Positions 35,222-46,513 of a stretch of DNA of 64,000 bases are shown here, in pieces. The stretch is from Dasypus novemcinctus. Lineage: Eukaryota > Chordata > Mammalia > Cingulata > Dasypodidae. The notes below the pieces were generated by a model. The model did no database searches, was not told the origin of the DNA, and saw nothing but the letters and a program-made list of their open reading frames with translations. Both the position numbers and the translations under genes were made by a program. The stretch is from contig NC_080688.1 of assembly GCF_030445035.2 (NCBI RefSeq), forward strand, positions 70,589,449 through 70,653,448, written 5' to 3'. The first letter of the stretch is position 1, and each line of letters opens with the position of its first letter.

Positions 35222-36110
35222 TTTACTCAACAAACATTTATTGAGCGCCTACCACGTGCCAGGCACCAGGCTACACGCTGGGGTCATAACAGTGAACAAG
35301 ACGGTCACACCCTCACTCTCATGGAGCTTACATTCTAATAGAGAGAGACCAAAAGTCGACAAATAAATAAAATACAGATTTTGAAAATTGCTACAAAGGA
35401 AATATACAGGGTGCTGTAAGAGGAAATTAAGTGTTGGGGGTAAAGGTTATTAGCAAATACCTCTTGGAAGTGCCATAAGACTGGCACTGCTGTGAAGGGA
35501 GTGCTCACTCTGCTCCAGGCAGTGCCAAGCGCTTCCTAGACCGTATCTCACTTATGCCTCACCACAACCCTATGAGGTAGGTATTATTCCTATTTCACTG
35601 AGGAGAAACAGGCTCAAAGACTGAGTAACCTGACAAGTCATGCAAATGGCAAAACCAGGATTTAAACCCAGGTTCTCCTAATTTCAAAGTGCTTGCTCTT
35701 GAAAATTATTCTAAACAGCACACAGAGATAGGCAAGACATTTGGGGCAGGGAAATGAGGTCACATTTGCCTGTTTTGAGGATTACTTCGATGGCTACATG
35801 GGATGGGGAGAAGAGGTGAAGGGAAAAGGGACCCAATGAGGAAGTCACCGAAAATCCAGAGGAAAGGAGGTTCACATGAGGGTAGTGGTGGTGGGAATGG
35901 AAGAGAGTTATACTTTCGAGAAGTGCCGGTCATCGTTCTAACAGGATTGGTGGGATGTTGGAAATGGGAATGGGAAGCATCTGGGATGATTTCTGGCCTT
36001 CTGCATTGGGCAATGAGGAGTTAATAATTTGCTTTTACCAGTTAAACAAAGTTAAGGAATGCCAGGTGGTAGGTTTGTAGAGATAAGATGATTAATTCAA
36101 TTAGGACATG
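35222..36110 (-). mobile_element. L2 LINE fragment with nested MIR
   Basis: A second antisense L2 3' end: 'tcaacaaacatttattgagc' then 'tctcatggagcttacattct'. After a MIR at about 35500-35700 it continues with diverged L2 sequence (attacttcgatggctacatg). Two successive L2 3' ends in the same orientation show two separate insertions. Confidence 0.75.
35500..35700 (-). mobile_element. MIR SINE
   Basis: The plus strand shows the antisense MIR core: 'ccctatgaggtaggtattat', 'gaggagaaacaggctcaaag' and 'aaacccaggttctcctaatt'. It lies within or between L2 remnants. Confidence 0.85.
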
Positions 36111-36114
36111 CTGC

Positions 36115-37485
36115 CCTGGGGTATATTAGAAAGACCCTGGACTTGAGGGATGGTCCACAGTTGGATACCATGGAATGACTTTCATACCTTGTTCTCTACC
36201 TGAGCAATCTATATAAGGAAATAAAAAGTCAAAGTTTTGATGTATGTACACCATGCATTTGCTTTTACAAAAGCTGGTATGAGCACAAATATATGGGTTG
36301 GACTGTTTTATAAAATGAATGTATGATCACCAAGGTGAAGTTAGTTTAGCCTGATTGCAAATGAAGAGTCATGACTTGGAGGAAATTGAGAAAAGCCTTT
36401 GGATACCCATTCTAATGTGTCATACTACCAGCTCCTAAAAAGAAATCAGTATTAGTCCTCTGCCCCCACCCCAACTGGGACAGTCTGAGGGCCCAGAGCA
36501 GGTTCCTCTGCCAATAGTGCTCCCAGAGTCTGCAAGTGCCCCTACTCATCCTCCAGCACGTCTGCTCTGAGGACATTGGTGGCCTAAGGCCCAGGGATCA
36601 AAGTTTATTGTGTCAGGAATCACAAGAAGGAATTGTTTATGTAGTTTGAGATAAAGCTCCAGACAGACAGCAGCTCAAATCTAGCCAGTCAGATTGCTTT
36701 GACTATTTCCCTATTCTTTTCCTTCCTTGGGAATCAGAAGGGCACTGGAGTTAGAAATAATAAAATGTGCAGATGACACTGATGTGGAATTGGCCACATC
36801 CCTGACATTTTTTCAGTCTAATTTTAAAAGAACTCATAGTTAAGGAGAAGTACATAAACCCCTCCAATAGACATTATTTTTGCTCTATTTCTCAAAATTT
36901 TCTTATAACCAGTCTTTCCCTTCCTTGGCATTAGATTAATTTAAGTATGTTTCGATTTTAAAAAATCATTTAGAATGCTATGCCAGTTTTAGTAACTAAA
37001 TATCAAGGATTTTAACTGGTAACAAATGGTATGCTCATGAGTTCCAACAGAAAAAAATATTAGTAATTTGGAGGTCAGTTATTAATGATTAGTAAAGTAT
37101 TATAATCCTATTCACCAAGCAATCTGGTTAGAGCCTGCTTCTCTCTGTGGCAAAGGTCTGACCTGCATCTTTTAGTTAGCTAGTGAACATTAGAAAGTGC
37201 AGAGTTTTGAGAAAAAGCAACAAACACCAACTTCTAGAAGCATCCTAATGGTTCTTGTGTAGCTGACTCATGTTCAAGAGAAGAAGGCGGCTTATTTTTA
37301 TAGAACTTTCGAAATTACTAGTCACAGGCAAGGAAAACAAATTTACACGTGCTAGATGACAGCTTAGAAATTCTGGTGAAAGCAGCACAAGCTCATGACA
37401 TCTGGAGGCATATTGCCAATATATGAACTACTTTCCACCACCTCCATTTCAAACCTAAGGCCCAAGAAGAAAAGTTGAATGTGAA
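36115..37485. other. Intergenic region just 3' of MBD2
   Basis: No gene recognised between the L2 remnant and the MBD2 3'UTR exon. A GC-richer stretch at about 36450-36600 has no identified function. Confidence 0.5.
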
Positions 37486-37489
37486 TCAG

Positions 37490-38027
37490 GAATTCTAAAG
37501 AGGGGCTCTTTATTGTGTGTGCTCTTTAACAGAAAGAATTCCAATCAGTCTGTGAATATAATCATTTATTTGTCTTTACAGTGATGATGGAAGAATGTAC
37601 AGGTGTCCTCTTTCAATAGAAGTATAAAAATCTGTTTATATACAGTGAAGTTCACAATAATCTTTAATTGGGAAATTTATTTGGTACTCTTGATCCATCA
37701 TATTAAAACTGTGGGGGAAACAAATATTTCATGTAAGTGCTACATTTCCAGTAGATTGCACCTGGCATCAAAAGCTTGGCTTCACTTTAAGGGTCCTGCT
37801 TGATATTAAAAAAGACTACTTTTAAGTCCTAGGACTCAAAATAAACATTATTTTTTTAATAATAGATATATACATCAAAAATACATCTAAAAGGCATTGG
37901 TTAGTGCTATTTAAAAAGCTCTATTTGTGTGCTCAGGTTCATTTTTTTCTTACAGGCAAAACCCAGTGGAAACATTTTTGTTCAATTTCTAGGAATTTGC
38001 TCTTGGGGAAAGTCAGTCGAAAGTTAC
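37490..38027 (-). other. MBD2: MBD2 3'UTR terminal exon
   Basis: On the minus strand an acceptor ttacag (complement of 38028-38033) is followed by gtaactttcgactgac. This continues the 3'UTR after the GATCAG end of the last coding exon, as in the human mRNA as I remember it. Candidate poly(A) signals AATAAA are the complements of 37676-37681, 37565-37570 and 37509-37514. The last is taken as the main end, placing cleavage near 37490. The exon is non-coding. The exact end is inferred. Confidence 0.85.
37509..37514 (-). terminator. MBD2: AATAAA polyadenylation signal, MBD2
   Basis: Complement of tttatt, in the context cacacaataaagagcc. It is the most downstream of three AATAAA hexamers in the terminal exon. 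Use of the upstream ones (37565-37570, 37676-37681) would give slightly shorter 3'UTRs. Confidence 0.7.
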
Positions 38028-38549
38028 CTGTAAGGGGGGAAAAAAAATTAATTCAATGATTTCTCTGGTAAAAAGTCTGTAAAACATGAAAAGTAATTAC
38101 AGTTAATTTCACTTAGAACCATATGTTTTTAAAGCCTTGATTGGCATACTCTTCAGCATAGCTTAACATCACTTAGTAAAACGCAAAGTACCCAACATAT
38201 CCCCTCATTGTTTCAAGTGCTTTAGTCTGATGACAACTTTTAATACCCAATTAATAGCATTTATATATAATAGGTATGCACTGAAGCCTTATTATTGTTT
38301 AACATGGGTGAAATGGTACTGTGCAATTACAAACTGAGTCATTACATATTTGACTATCTCATTCATAGCTGAGTATATTAACACTTCCATCTTTTATAGT
38401 TATTTTCTTGTAATCACTCCTAAAATGTTTGTCTAATCCTAAAATGTTTGTGTGCTTCTCTAGCATTGTAAATCTAAATAATGCAGTAAATTTGTCTGTT
38501 TGTTTTTAAGTTTACCTTGCTGATAAAGAGCATTAGAGCAGTGGCATGA

Positions 38550-38765
38550 AGAGGTGGACAGATATGAATGGAACTGTAAGTTAGAAGACCTGGATTCCAT
38601 CTCTTACCAGCCATGTGAATTTGGCCATGTCCCACCCTTCACCAAGCTAAGCTGTCCTACCTATCCCACAGGTTATTATGATCATCTACCGAAGTCAGTG
38701 GCAGTGCCCTTGTTTATTCAATACTTTAGGTACATATGGGACTAAACTGAATGAAGTGGGGAAAT
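38550..38765 (+). mobile_element. MIR SINE
   Basis: The 'ttagaagacctggattccat' and 'ttaccagccatgtgaatttg' blocks follow MIR. The copy is diverged. Confidence 0.65.
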
Positions 38766-39689
38766 GTCATTTTGATAACTGAGAAATACTTCTAAATCTT
38801 CTACAACCTACAAATCTAATGATCCTGCAATAATAAGGCCATTCTCAAATTCAGTGTATAATATTTATAATATGACTCTTCCCTACTCAACATGCCAAAA
38901 TAATGGCTACTTTTTAAGGATCTAAAAACTAATAAATTCCACATTAATTAGTCTGTTACCATCATTATCCACATGTGTGAGGCAATGGGCAAGTGCCAGC
39001 TTTTAAATGAGCAAAGTGCTAAGTTCCTAAAACACATTCCTGCTCACATAAATTAGGGTATTGCCTTGACATAAATCTGAGTCAGGGTCTAGTAAAGCCT
39101 CAGTTAGATGTTCCTTGATTATCTGAAATTGTTTGCAGGAGAAAAGTCTAAGGGGAAAAAAAATCTAAAAGCTCTGACTGAAGAGCACGGCTTTCTGAGA
39201 GTCAATTCTGATGGTATCTGGGCTCAAGGATCCAGCTTTCTTCACTGAGCTCAACAGAGAGCATGGCTGAAGCCTTCAGACAGAAGAAACATGCTTCTGA
39301 CAAGCTTTGAAAGACTTTACACATACAAAGTACGTCCTTAAAGCCCATAAAACACATCCTTGTCAGAGTAGAAAACAAAATCCAAAGTGATAACATGGCC
39401 TCTTCCTGTCCTCAACAGGACTGAAGTGGATTCACGGTTCTGGATGGTCAAGAAACTGTATGACTCAGTGATGCTGTAGTACTGACCACATATAAATATA
39501 AGAAACTTTTGTTACCTGATTTCAGAATCATTGCGGCATAAGCCACTCCCTGAATTAAGAAAAAAGGTGCTCATGGAAAGAGAAGATTGTGTTAAGTAAA
39601 CTCATCCTCCCTGTACTCCTATCCCCAATCTGTGCCTCTGGCAGTCTTCCCATCTCAACAAACAGGACTCACATGATAGAGCTCAGAAT

Positions 39690-40095
39690 CCCTAAGAGTA
39701 ATCTGCATGCTCACATCCCACACTTACTATATCCTAGTCACACTCTTTTCTTTGTTCCTTAAAGAAACCAAGCTACTCCTTGCCATTCCTTCTGACTGGA
39801 ATACTTTTTACCCAAACTTCCTCTGGATTACTCCTACTCATTTTTCATGGCTCAGTGTAAATGTTACTTGCGCACAGAGGCTTTTGTTGGCCTTCAAACC
39901 ACATTAGGTCCCCTGCTATCAGCTCTTACGGCACTTTTATTTTTCCTCTGCAGCACTTACCACAGCTGGTAATTACATAATTATGTGTTTGATGAACATG
40001 ACCGCAAGTTTTGTCAGTGTAGGGACCATGTAGCAGTGCTCACCACTGTATTCCTGGGACCCATTTCTGAATGCCAGCATGATCTTCTGAACATG
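39690..40095 (+). mobile_element. L2 LINE 3' part
   Basis: Sense-orientation L2 3' blocks: 'ctcagtgtaaatgttacttg', 'acagaggcttttgttggcct' and 'gcacttaccacagctggtaa'. The end has the 'cctgggacccatttctgaa'-like sequence. The 66-codon frame here is L2-derived. Confidence 0.75.
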
Positions 40096-40696
40096 GCACA
40101 CATACCCAGGTTGAATGGGACTAGAGAGGAAGGGTCTAAGAGACCTATAAGGTTAGCACTCTTGCTTTATCTCTTTCCCTCTTCCTTTACCTTCCTCTCG
40201 GTTCTGGCTTCAAAGGAAACAAATAAATAATCAGCTTTTGGATGGCAGAAAAAGAGAATGCCTGCCAAAACAAACCAGGCATGAATTTGGGAAGAAAGAT
40301 GCCATGTAAGCCCTGCAGATTTGAGTGTAATCATCCTCAGAGAATGTAACCCACCAGAACACAGCCCATGAACCTTGAATGTGGGTTAAGGATAGGATCA
40401 AAAGTGTGAATTTTTTTAAGGAAACTATTTATTATACTTCCAAATGTGCATCAAGTCTACGCTAGGGAGAACCCAGAAAGAGGGAATAATTTTGCCAAAC
40501 TGGGGGCCATAATTTTGAAGTGAGCATAGCATACCCCAGAGAGCTAGTGTAGTCAAGATGACAGCCACCTTCAGAGAAGACCTCCATGGGAAAGGTGATG
40601 CTCAAAAGGATGGTTTGAATCATGAGGCCAACCATTCTTCCCTGTCTAGTCTTTTTCTTCTTCCAGTGCTTTTCTCCAAAAACACTTGGGAGGGTA

Positions 40697-41148
40697 TGGT
40701 GATTTGGAGCTATGCACCCCTAGAAAAACATGTTCTTAAATGTAATCCATTCCTGTTGGTGTGAACCCTTATAAATAGGACCTTTTCATGAAGTTACATC
40801 AGATAAGATATGGCCCAGGATGGATCTTAATCCTGTTACTGAAAGCCTTATAGGGAAGGTCACACAGAGAGAAGAAAAGCCACACAGGAGAACCCAGAAA
40901 CTGAAAGTCAAAGGAACCCAGAAGAGAAGGGAGAAGCCAGAAGAGGTCACTATGTGCATTGCTATGTGACAGAGAAGCCTAGGACCAAGGATCACCTGGC
41001 AGCTAATCCCAGAGCCAACAGTCATTGGTAAGGAAGCATTGCCTTGATGACACCTTGATTTGGACTTCTTGTAGCCTCAAAACCATAAGCCAATAAATTC
41101 CTGCAGTTTAAACTAACCCACTGCATGTTATTTGCTTTAGAAAATTTA
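40697..41148 (+). mobile_element. MaLR-like LTR (MLT1 relative)
   Basis: Starts 'tggtgatttggagctatgca' and passes through 'agataagatatggcccagga'. It ends 'gccaataaattcctgcagtt' and 'gttatttgctttag', the block order of MLT1-type LTRs with a late AATAAA near 41093-41098. The close match of its start to 1924 suggests a family active in this lineage. It ends about 250 bp from the MBD2 last coding exon, in the 3'UTR intron. No viral genes are attached. Confidence 0.7.
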
Positions 41149-41396
41149 AATAGAGGATATCCACTTAGTGTGGCAGCTGTAGCCCTTGCAAGTGACTGCA
41201 GGGGTGTGAATGTCTTCAGCCAAAAAGAAAAAAAAGGGGAGAGGGGACAAATAGCATATTGTAACCTATGCAGGGACAAGTCTGATTACCACAAAGACAC
41301 TTTGCTATTCCCTGCTAAGGCAGGCTGTAAAGAAAAAATGACAAGAAAATAAAACACCTTAAGTTCCAGGCCTCTCTTTCAGTCTGGTTTCGTTAC

Positions 41397-41535
41397 CTGA
41401 TCATATTCTTATGCTTCATCTCCACTGTCCATTTCAATATCCATCTCTTCTGTATCAGCAGCTCGTGACAAGATGTCTGCCATCAGCGCTTCTTCCAATT
41501 TCTTACGCACTTGTTGTACTCGCTCTTCCTGTTTC
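41397..41535 (-). CDS. MBD2: MBD2 last coding exon, with stop codon
   Basis: A 139 nt exon. After one base completing an Arg codon it encodes 41 residues starting KQEERVQQVRKKLEE, then MADILSRAADTEE, and ending in the acidic tail MDIEMDSGDEA. The stop TAA is at 41409-41411, followed by 12 nt of 3'UTR to the donor gtaacg (complement of 41391-41396). The first part is the coiled coil known to pair with the GATAD2A/p66alpha coiled coil of NuRD. MBD3, the paralogue, ends in a long Glu run instead, so MBD2 is the right family member. The longer open frame to 41759 runs into the intron and is not coding beyond 41535. Confidence 0.97.
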
Positions 41536-42539
41536 CTTTTAAAAAACAGAATAAAAAGACACTGGACATTTGGCAAGTCATGAAAATATGAAGCCTCTAC
41601 TAAAATTTTTACTTCAGAAATAAATTCCTGAGAAAAATGTGCAACCTTCTCCTTAGACTTTCTGATGGTTGTGCCTGCACTCTCACAAAACCAAACCACA
41701 CAGGAGATGAGCCTTGCCAAAAAGGACAGGCAGAAAGGAAGTTGTGTCTTGTCTTGCACAAAATTCTGGTGGGAGTAAGTTTACTTTCTTTACCTTTTTC
41801 TCAACTTCAATAATTTCTAGTATATGAAGATCAGATTTATTCCAAAAAGAGTAATTAGCAATAACTTGGAAGCAGGAATAAAAGAAGGAGGTAACAGGGA
41901 AAATAAAGAAGGAAAAGAGACTTGTGCAGTGAAACACTGAGAAAGATAGAGGAAGCAGAGGCACAATAAGCTGGGCTTTAGTTTGACTTTGTATGATTGT
42001 GTTAGGGAAAAGGCAGTTCAAGTTCTCTCCTGGGCTGGGAACACATCAACATGAAGGAGCCAAGATCACATGATCCTGTATGCCAAGGACAGGGACTCAA
42101 AAGCACCACTTCACCTGAGATGATCCAAGTAGGTTAAGCACATTCTAACCAAACTCTGCTACATCCCAAATATCAATGTTTCTCTGCATCTTGAAAATTG
42201 CAATAGGACCTCAAACATGAAAGTTAAAAACTCCAAGTCATAAAACAAGGTTCTGAACTGTTAGATGGAGAACAAGGCACAGGAGGAACAAAAGGGGGAA
42301 GTGGTGGGGAATGGCTGTTGGTATGCACTTGATTTTTAAAGGCAGAACAAACTAGAGAGTTGCTCCCTGACAGGGTAAGAGAGGGATTTCTGAAACAGTT
42401 CTAGCAAGCAATATAAATAGGAATTAACATCCAGAATGAAGTAGAGAGGCAGAGATTGAAGGAACACAAGAGAAGGGAGAAGATTGGTAAATAAAGGTTC
42501 TAGAGTAAACAAGGAAGAAGAAGCGGCAAAGGCACAGGT

Positions 42540-42845
42540 AAGAGGAATAGATGGCTGAATGCTCCATCTCCTGAGACCAGAAGGCAGTCCACAATCACAA
42601 GAAACTGAATTCTGCAAGAACCATGTGAGCTTAAAAGAGGACTCCAAGCTCCAGAAAGGAATGCAGTCCAGTCAACATTTGATTTTAGTCTTGTAAGAAC
42701 CTGAGCAGAGAACCCAGTCATTCTGTGCCCACTGAGTCATTCCTCACTGTTCTTAGCTCAGACAACAGTGAGCTAAGTTTGTGAAACTTTTAAGCTGCTA
42801 AATTTTTATGTGAGAATTTGTTATGCAGTATCAGAAAACAAATAT
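42540..42845 (+). mobile_element. MLT1-type LTR fragment
   Basis: The ending 'ttaagctgctaaatttttat', 'gtgagaatttgttatgcagt' and 'atcagaaaacaaatatat' is the MLT1 3' end. The 5' part is diverged, so the left boundary is approximate. Confidence 0.65.
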
Positions 42846-43529
42846 ATACCATGGACCAATATATTATAAAATACACTGGAAAATATATATTTAATGTTGA
42901 GCTCTTTAGTTGGAGGTTTAATATAAACAGAATATTTGGCTACACAATTAGAGAAAGTAACAATTCAATCCGCAATGATTTATTTTCATCCTCTACTAAT
43001 TCAATAAGAAATGCTGTTTAATAAATTGTTACAACAATTAAATTAAATGAACAATTTATTGGACAAGTTTACCCTAAAAGGAAATCATCCAGATCTGGCT
43101 TTGAGATCATTTCCTCTACCATTTAAAGATCTGGTGTTGGCATTGACATCCTCACGCTCTCTCTCAGAGACCCTCTGTCAGCACCCATGGTGACCGGGTA
43201 GAATCCCTGATGATTAACTGGGTTCTCATTCCAAAGTGGAGATAAATGGTACACAATGTATCTCCCTAGTAATTTTCTTCTTGAAGAGTAAGAACAATCC
43301 AGAGAACAAGTTGAATCTTCTATTTTACATTTCACTTATCTTAAAAAAAATAAAGCTCATAATAAATTCCGTGCAAATTAAGACATATATATAACTTTGT
43401 ATCATTTTCAATCTTTGCAAAAGGAACTACTTTAAAACTCAAAAAGGGTTTTCCAGTTATAAACCTAACTAGACCCATGCATTTAAAAATATTTTCATGC
43501 CAATTTCCTATGGATTTAGAAAATATTTT

Positions 43530-43935
43530 GAATGGAGAGTTAATGCTTAATTGGTGCAGAGTTTCTGTTTGGGGTGATGAAAAAGTTTTGGTAATGGATG
43601 GTGGTAATAATAGCACAAACATTGTGAATGAAATTAACACCACTGTATTGTGTATTTGAAAGTGACTAAAATGGGAAATTTTAGGTTGTATGAATATATC
43701 CAGAACAAAAATTTTAAAAATACAACAGAACAGTAGAACACAAAGGATTGACCATAATGTAAACTATGGATTAGAGTTAACAGTATAATTATAATAATAT
43801 TGTTTGATCAACGGTAACAAAGTTACCATGCTAATAATAGGGAAAACTGTGTGTGTGAGGAGGCAGGTATATTGGAATTTTGTACTTTCCACATGATTTT
43901 TCTATAAACCAACAACTGCTCTAGAAAAAATGTAG
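43530..43935 (+). mobile_element. L1 LINE 3'UTR fragment
   Basis: The blocks 'tttggggtgatgaaaaagtt', 'ccactgtattgtgtatttga', 'gtaaactatggattagagtt' and 'ataccaac'-type ending (ctataaaccaacaactgctc) are the old mammalian L1 3'UTR in sense orientation. It is 5'-truncated. Confidence 0.8.
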
Positions 43936-44582
43936 CATTAAAAAGTTATCATTTAAAAATGTCATCTGCTGGTTTTGTCTAGGAATAATACTCCAGTAAA
44001 ACTTTTCTGAATTATATTGATGAGAACAGAAATAGTAAAGTAGACAAACTGTTATATTTTTAAAGAAAATACAGGGTATTGCAGTATCATTATAAAGTAA
44101 TGACACCGAAGCTCATATCCCATATGAGAATTTCTTCCTGCTCTTACTATCTAGAATAGTTGTACTTTTCTCAGCAATGACTTGCTTATACTTTCTGGAT
44201 ACCATATATTACAGGGGATGTTTATTAATCATTAATAGTAAAAGAAAAACATCTAAATTTGATGTTTTCCTTTTATTATTTGCTACTAAAAATGTAATTT
44301 TGGGTCCAGCCTTAGAAACAGCAAAAGATACTAAGAGATGCAGCTCTGTCTGTCCTCTCCTTATTTCTGGCTCTGTTTTATTGCTTTACCATTCATTTCA
44401 TCCTTCTCATTTGCTCCTCATCTTGTTCTATTGTGTGTATGTGTATGTGTGTATCTTTGGAAGCCCCTGAAATCTTTACTCAGAACAATGTGAAGGAGAG
44501 AAAAATGAATCTCTAGATTGAGCTTAAGTGAAGTAAAAATACTCAAAATAGGTAAATTGAACTTCAAAAACAACTGAGTTTA

Positions 44583-46015
44583 CTATCACAGTCCCTAAAG
44601 CAACAGCAACAATCCCCCAAGTGCAACGGCAAAGACCAAAAAAGGAAGGTCCAACAATAAGCCCTTGATACTAGTGACTATGCTTGTAAGCCTGTGCACC
44701 TGAAATAAGAACAATAAGGCCTAGAGCTGCAGGGTACCTAAGAGTTACCTTCTGAAAGCCTCCATATTGCTCAGATGTGGCCAGTCTTGAAACCAAACAC
44801 AGCATGTAAATGTGTTGCCTTCCCCCCAGCGTGGGACATGACTCCTGGAGATGAGCCTCCCTGGTGCCGAGGGATTACTACCAAGTACCAGCTGATGATG
44901 TAACTAGAAAATGACCTTGAATAAAAGGGTCAACTCGGACTAGCAGAATATCTGTCTACATATAATATCAGGAGTTAAAAATGCTTTTTTGACCTGAATA
45001 AAAGGAGGATATGGAAAGGAAAATGCATTTATATGGCTATGAGTCTCCAAAAAGAGCCAGGAGGTTATCAAAGGGGTTGCCCTTAGGCACACCTGAGCAG
45101 AGTCCCAGAGACAGATAAAGTAGATACAACCCCAGGTATTGGTTCTTCTGAGGGCTACAGAGACCCACAGGTTCTATGGTCATGGCAGACAGAGTTCAGT
45201 GCCATGTCTATTGGCCCTTCTTTGAGTTTGTGTTTCTGTGTGATGGAACTGGACTCAGATGTGATCTTTGTACACAAACCTCTCCTGTTACTTTTACTGG
45301 ATCTGTAGTTGGTGCTGGGGTTTAAGATATATCTAGGGGACCTGAATCTCTGGACTGACCATGTGATAGCCAGGTCCTGTGAGCCTCAACAGACTTGCAA
45401 TTCCTACACTCTGTTTTATTGGACTTACCCCACTCAGCTAACATGGAGGTGAAGGAGGTCAACCACCACACCAGGGAGCCAAAAGTGCCTACAACTGAAA
45501 GCAGGAGAACTGCATCCAGCATCTATATGGAATCTAAGCCCCCTTTTGATATAGATGTGGAGTGGACACAGCCATTCTAAGGTCCACAGGATGGAGGAAT
45601 AGAGTATGGATTGGAGTGGACTTACTGATACTCTATTCATGAACTGTTGTTAGTAGTAATTGAAGAAAATGTGGCATTGGTGTGGAGAAAGTAGGGAGTA
45701 GGGAGGAGGAGATGTGATGTGGGGACATTTTCAGGGGTTGGAGTTGTCCTGGGTGGTGCTGCAGGGACAGTTACCGGACATTGTATGTACTCCCATGGCC
45801 CACTGGGTGGACTGTGGGAGAGTGTGGGCTATGGTGTGGACCACTGACCATGGGGTGCAGCAGTGCTCAGAGATGTATTCACCAAGTGCAATGAATGTCT
45901 CATGACGATGGAGGAGGTTGTTGTTATGGGGAGAGAAGTGGGGTAAGGGGGGTGGGGGGTATATGGGGACCTCATTTTTTTTTAATGTAACATTAAAAAA
46001 ATAAAGACAAACAAC
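44583..46015 (+). mobile_element. Lineage-specific retroposon copy 4 (longest copy)
   Basis: A 1.43 kb insertion bounded by the near-perfect duplication caactgag(t/c)tta at 44571-44582 and 46021-46032. It starts 'ctatcacagtccctaaagca' and has the landmark 'gcgtgggacatgactcctgg' near 44829. It ends at AATAAA (46000-46005) and an A/C-rich tail. The 3' half matches copy 2 and the 5' half matches copy 3. It has no long frame. The duplication and A-rich tail indicate L1-type retrotransposition. Whether it is a 5'-truncated L1 with a very long 3'UTR or an independent non-coding family cannot be told from the window. Confidence 0.88.
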
Positions 46016-46335
46016 AACAACAACTGAGCTTAAAGGACCATGGCATGATCTACTTTAAAGAGAGACTGATTTGCAGACAAACCAATGCAGGAAAAAATCA
46101 CAAAAGGCATAGCTGAATGAAAGCATTCTTTAGAGCAGAACTCCAAATTGCAAAAGACACTGTAAAAGTGATGCACAGAAATTGCAAAGGATCTGGTACC
46201 TGTCCTTTGAACATGATCGTGATGCTCAATTAATTCATCAATTATTATATGTGCCACTGAACCTATTGGGTAGTATAACATTTATCTAAATGCGAAAACA
46301 AAAAAAGCTTTTGAAGTTCTGTTAAATTGCCTTAC

Positions 46336-46513
46336 CTAATGTCTTCATCTGTGACAATGAAAGCTTTGCAGAGGGGTTGAGATGTATTAAGCCAAACAGC
46401 GGGGTTCTTTTCCACAGCAGCGGATACTTGCCCTGTGATTGGTGCAGAGCTTGTGTGCAACGCACTGGCAACAGCAGATAAAAGGGTCTCATCATTACTA
46501 CCTGGACCAACTC
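46336..46513 (-). CDS. MBD2: MBD2 coding exon (third from the 3' end)
   Basis: A 178 nt exon encoding about 60 residues counting the split codons at both ends. It starts at VGPGSNDETLLSAVASALHT and ends CKAFIVTDEDIR. It completes the intrinsically disordered NuRD-binding region and enters the start of the coiled-coil segment. The acceptor is attgcag (complement of 46514-46520) and the donor is gtaagg (complement of 46330-46335). The phase is consistent with both neighbours. A 1.4 kb retroposon insertion ends only about 320 bp into the downstream intron. Confidence 0.97.

Larger units (their letters stand above)
38028..41396 (-). other. MBD2: MBD2 3'UTR intron
   Basis: A 3.4 kb intron lying wholly in the 3'UTR, with GT at the donor (41396 side) and AG at the acceptor (38028 side). 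It contains MIR, L2 and a MaLR-like LTR. I saw no further exon. Confidence 0.85.
41536..46335 (-). other. MBD2: MBD2 intron between the last two coding exons
   Basis: 4.8 kb intron with GT-AG ends. It carries an MLT1-type LTR, an L1 3' end and the full-length copy of the lineage-specific retroposon. The frames in it are not coding. Confidence 0.85.

Noticed and set aside
41536..41759. Upstream extension of the MBD2 last exon frame
   Set aside because: The splice acceptor at 41536-41537 and the phase match to the previous exon show that the sequence beyond is intron.
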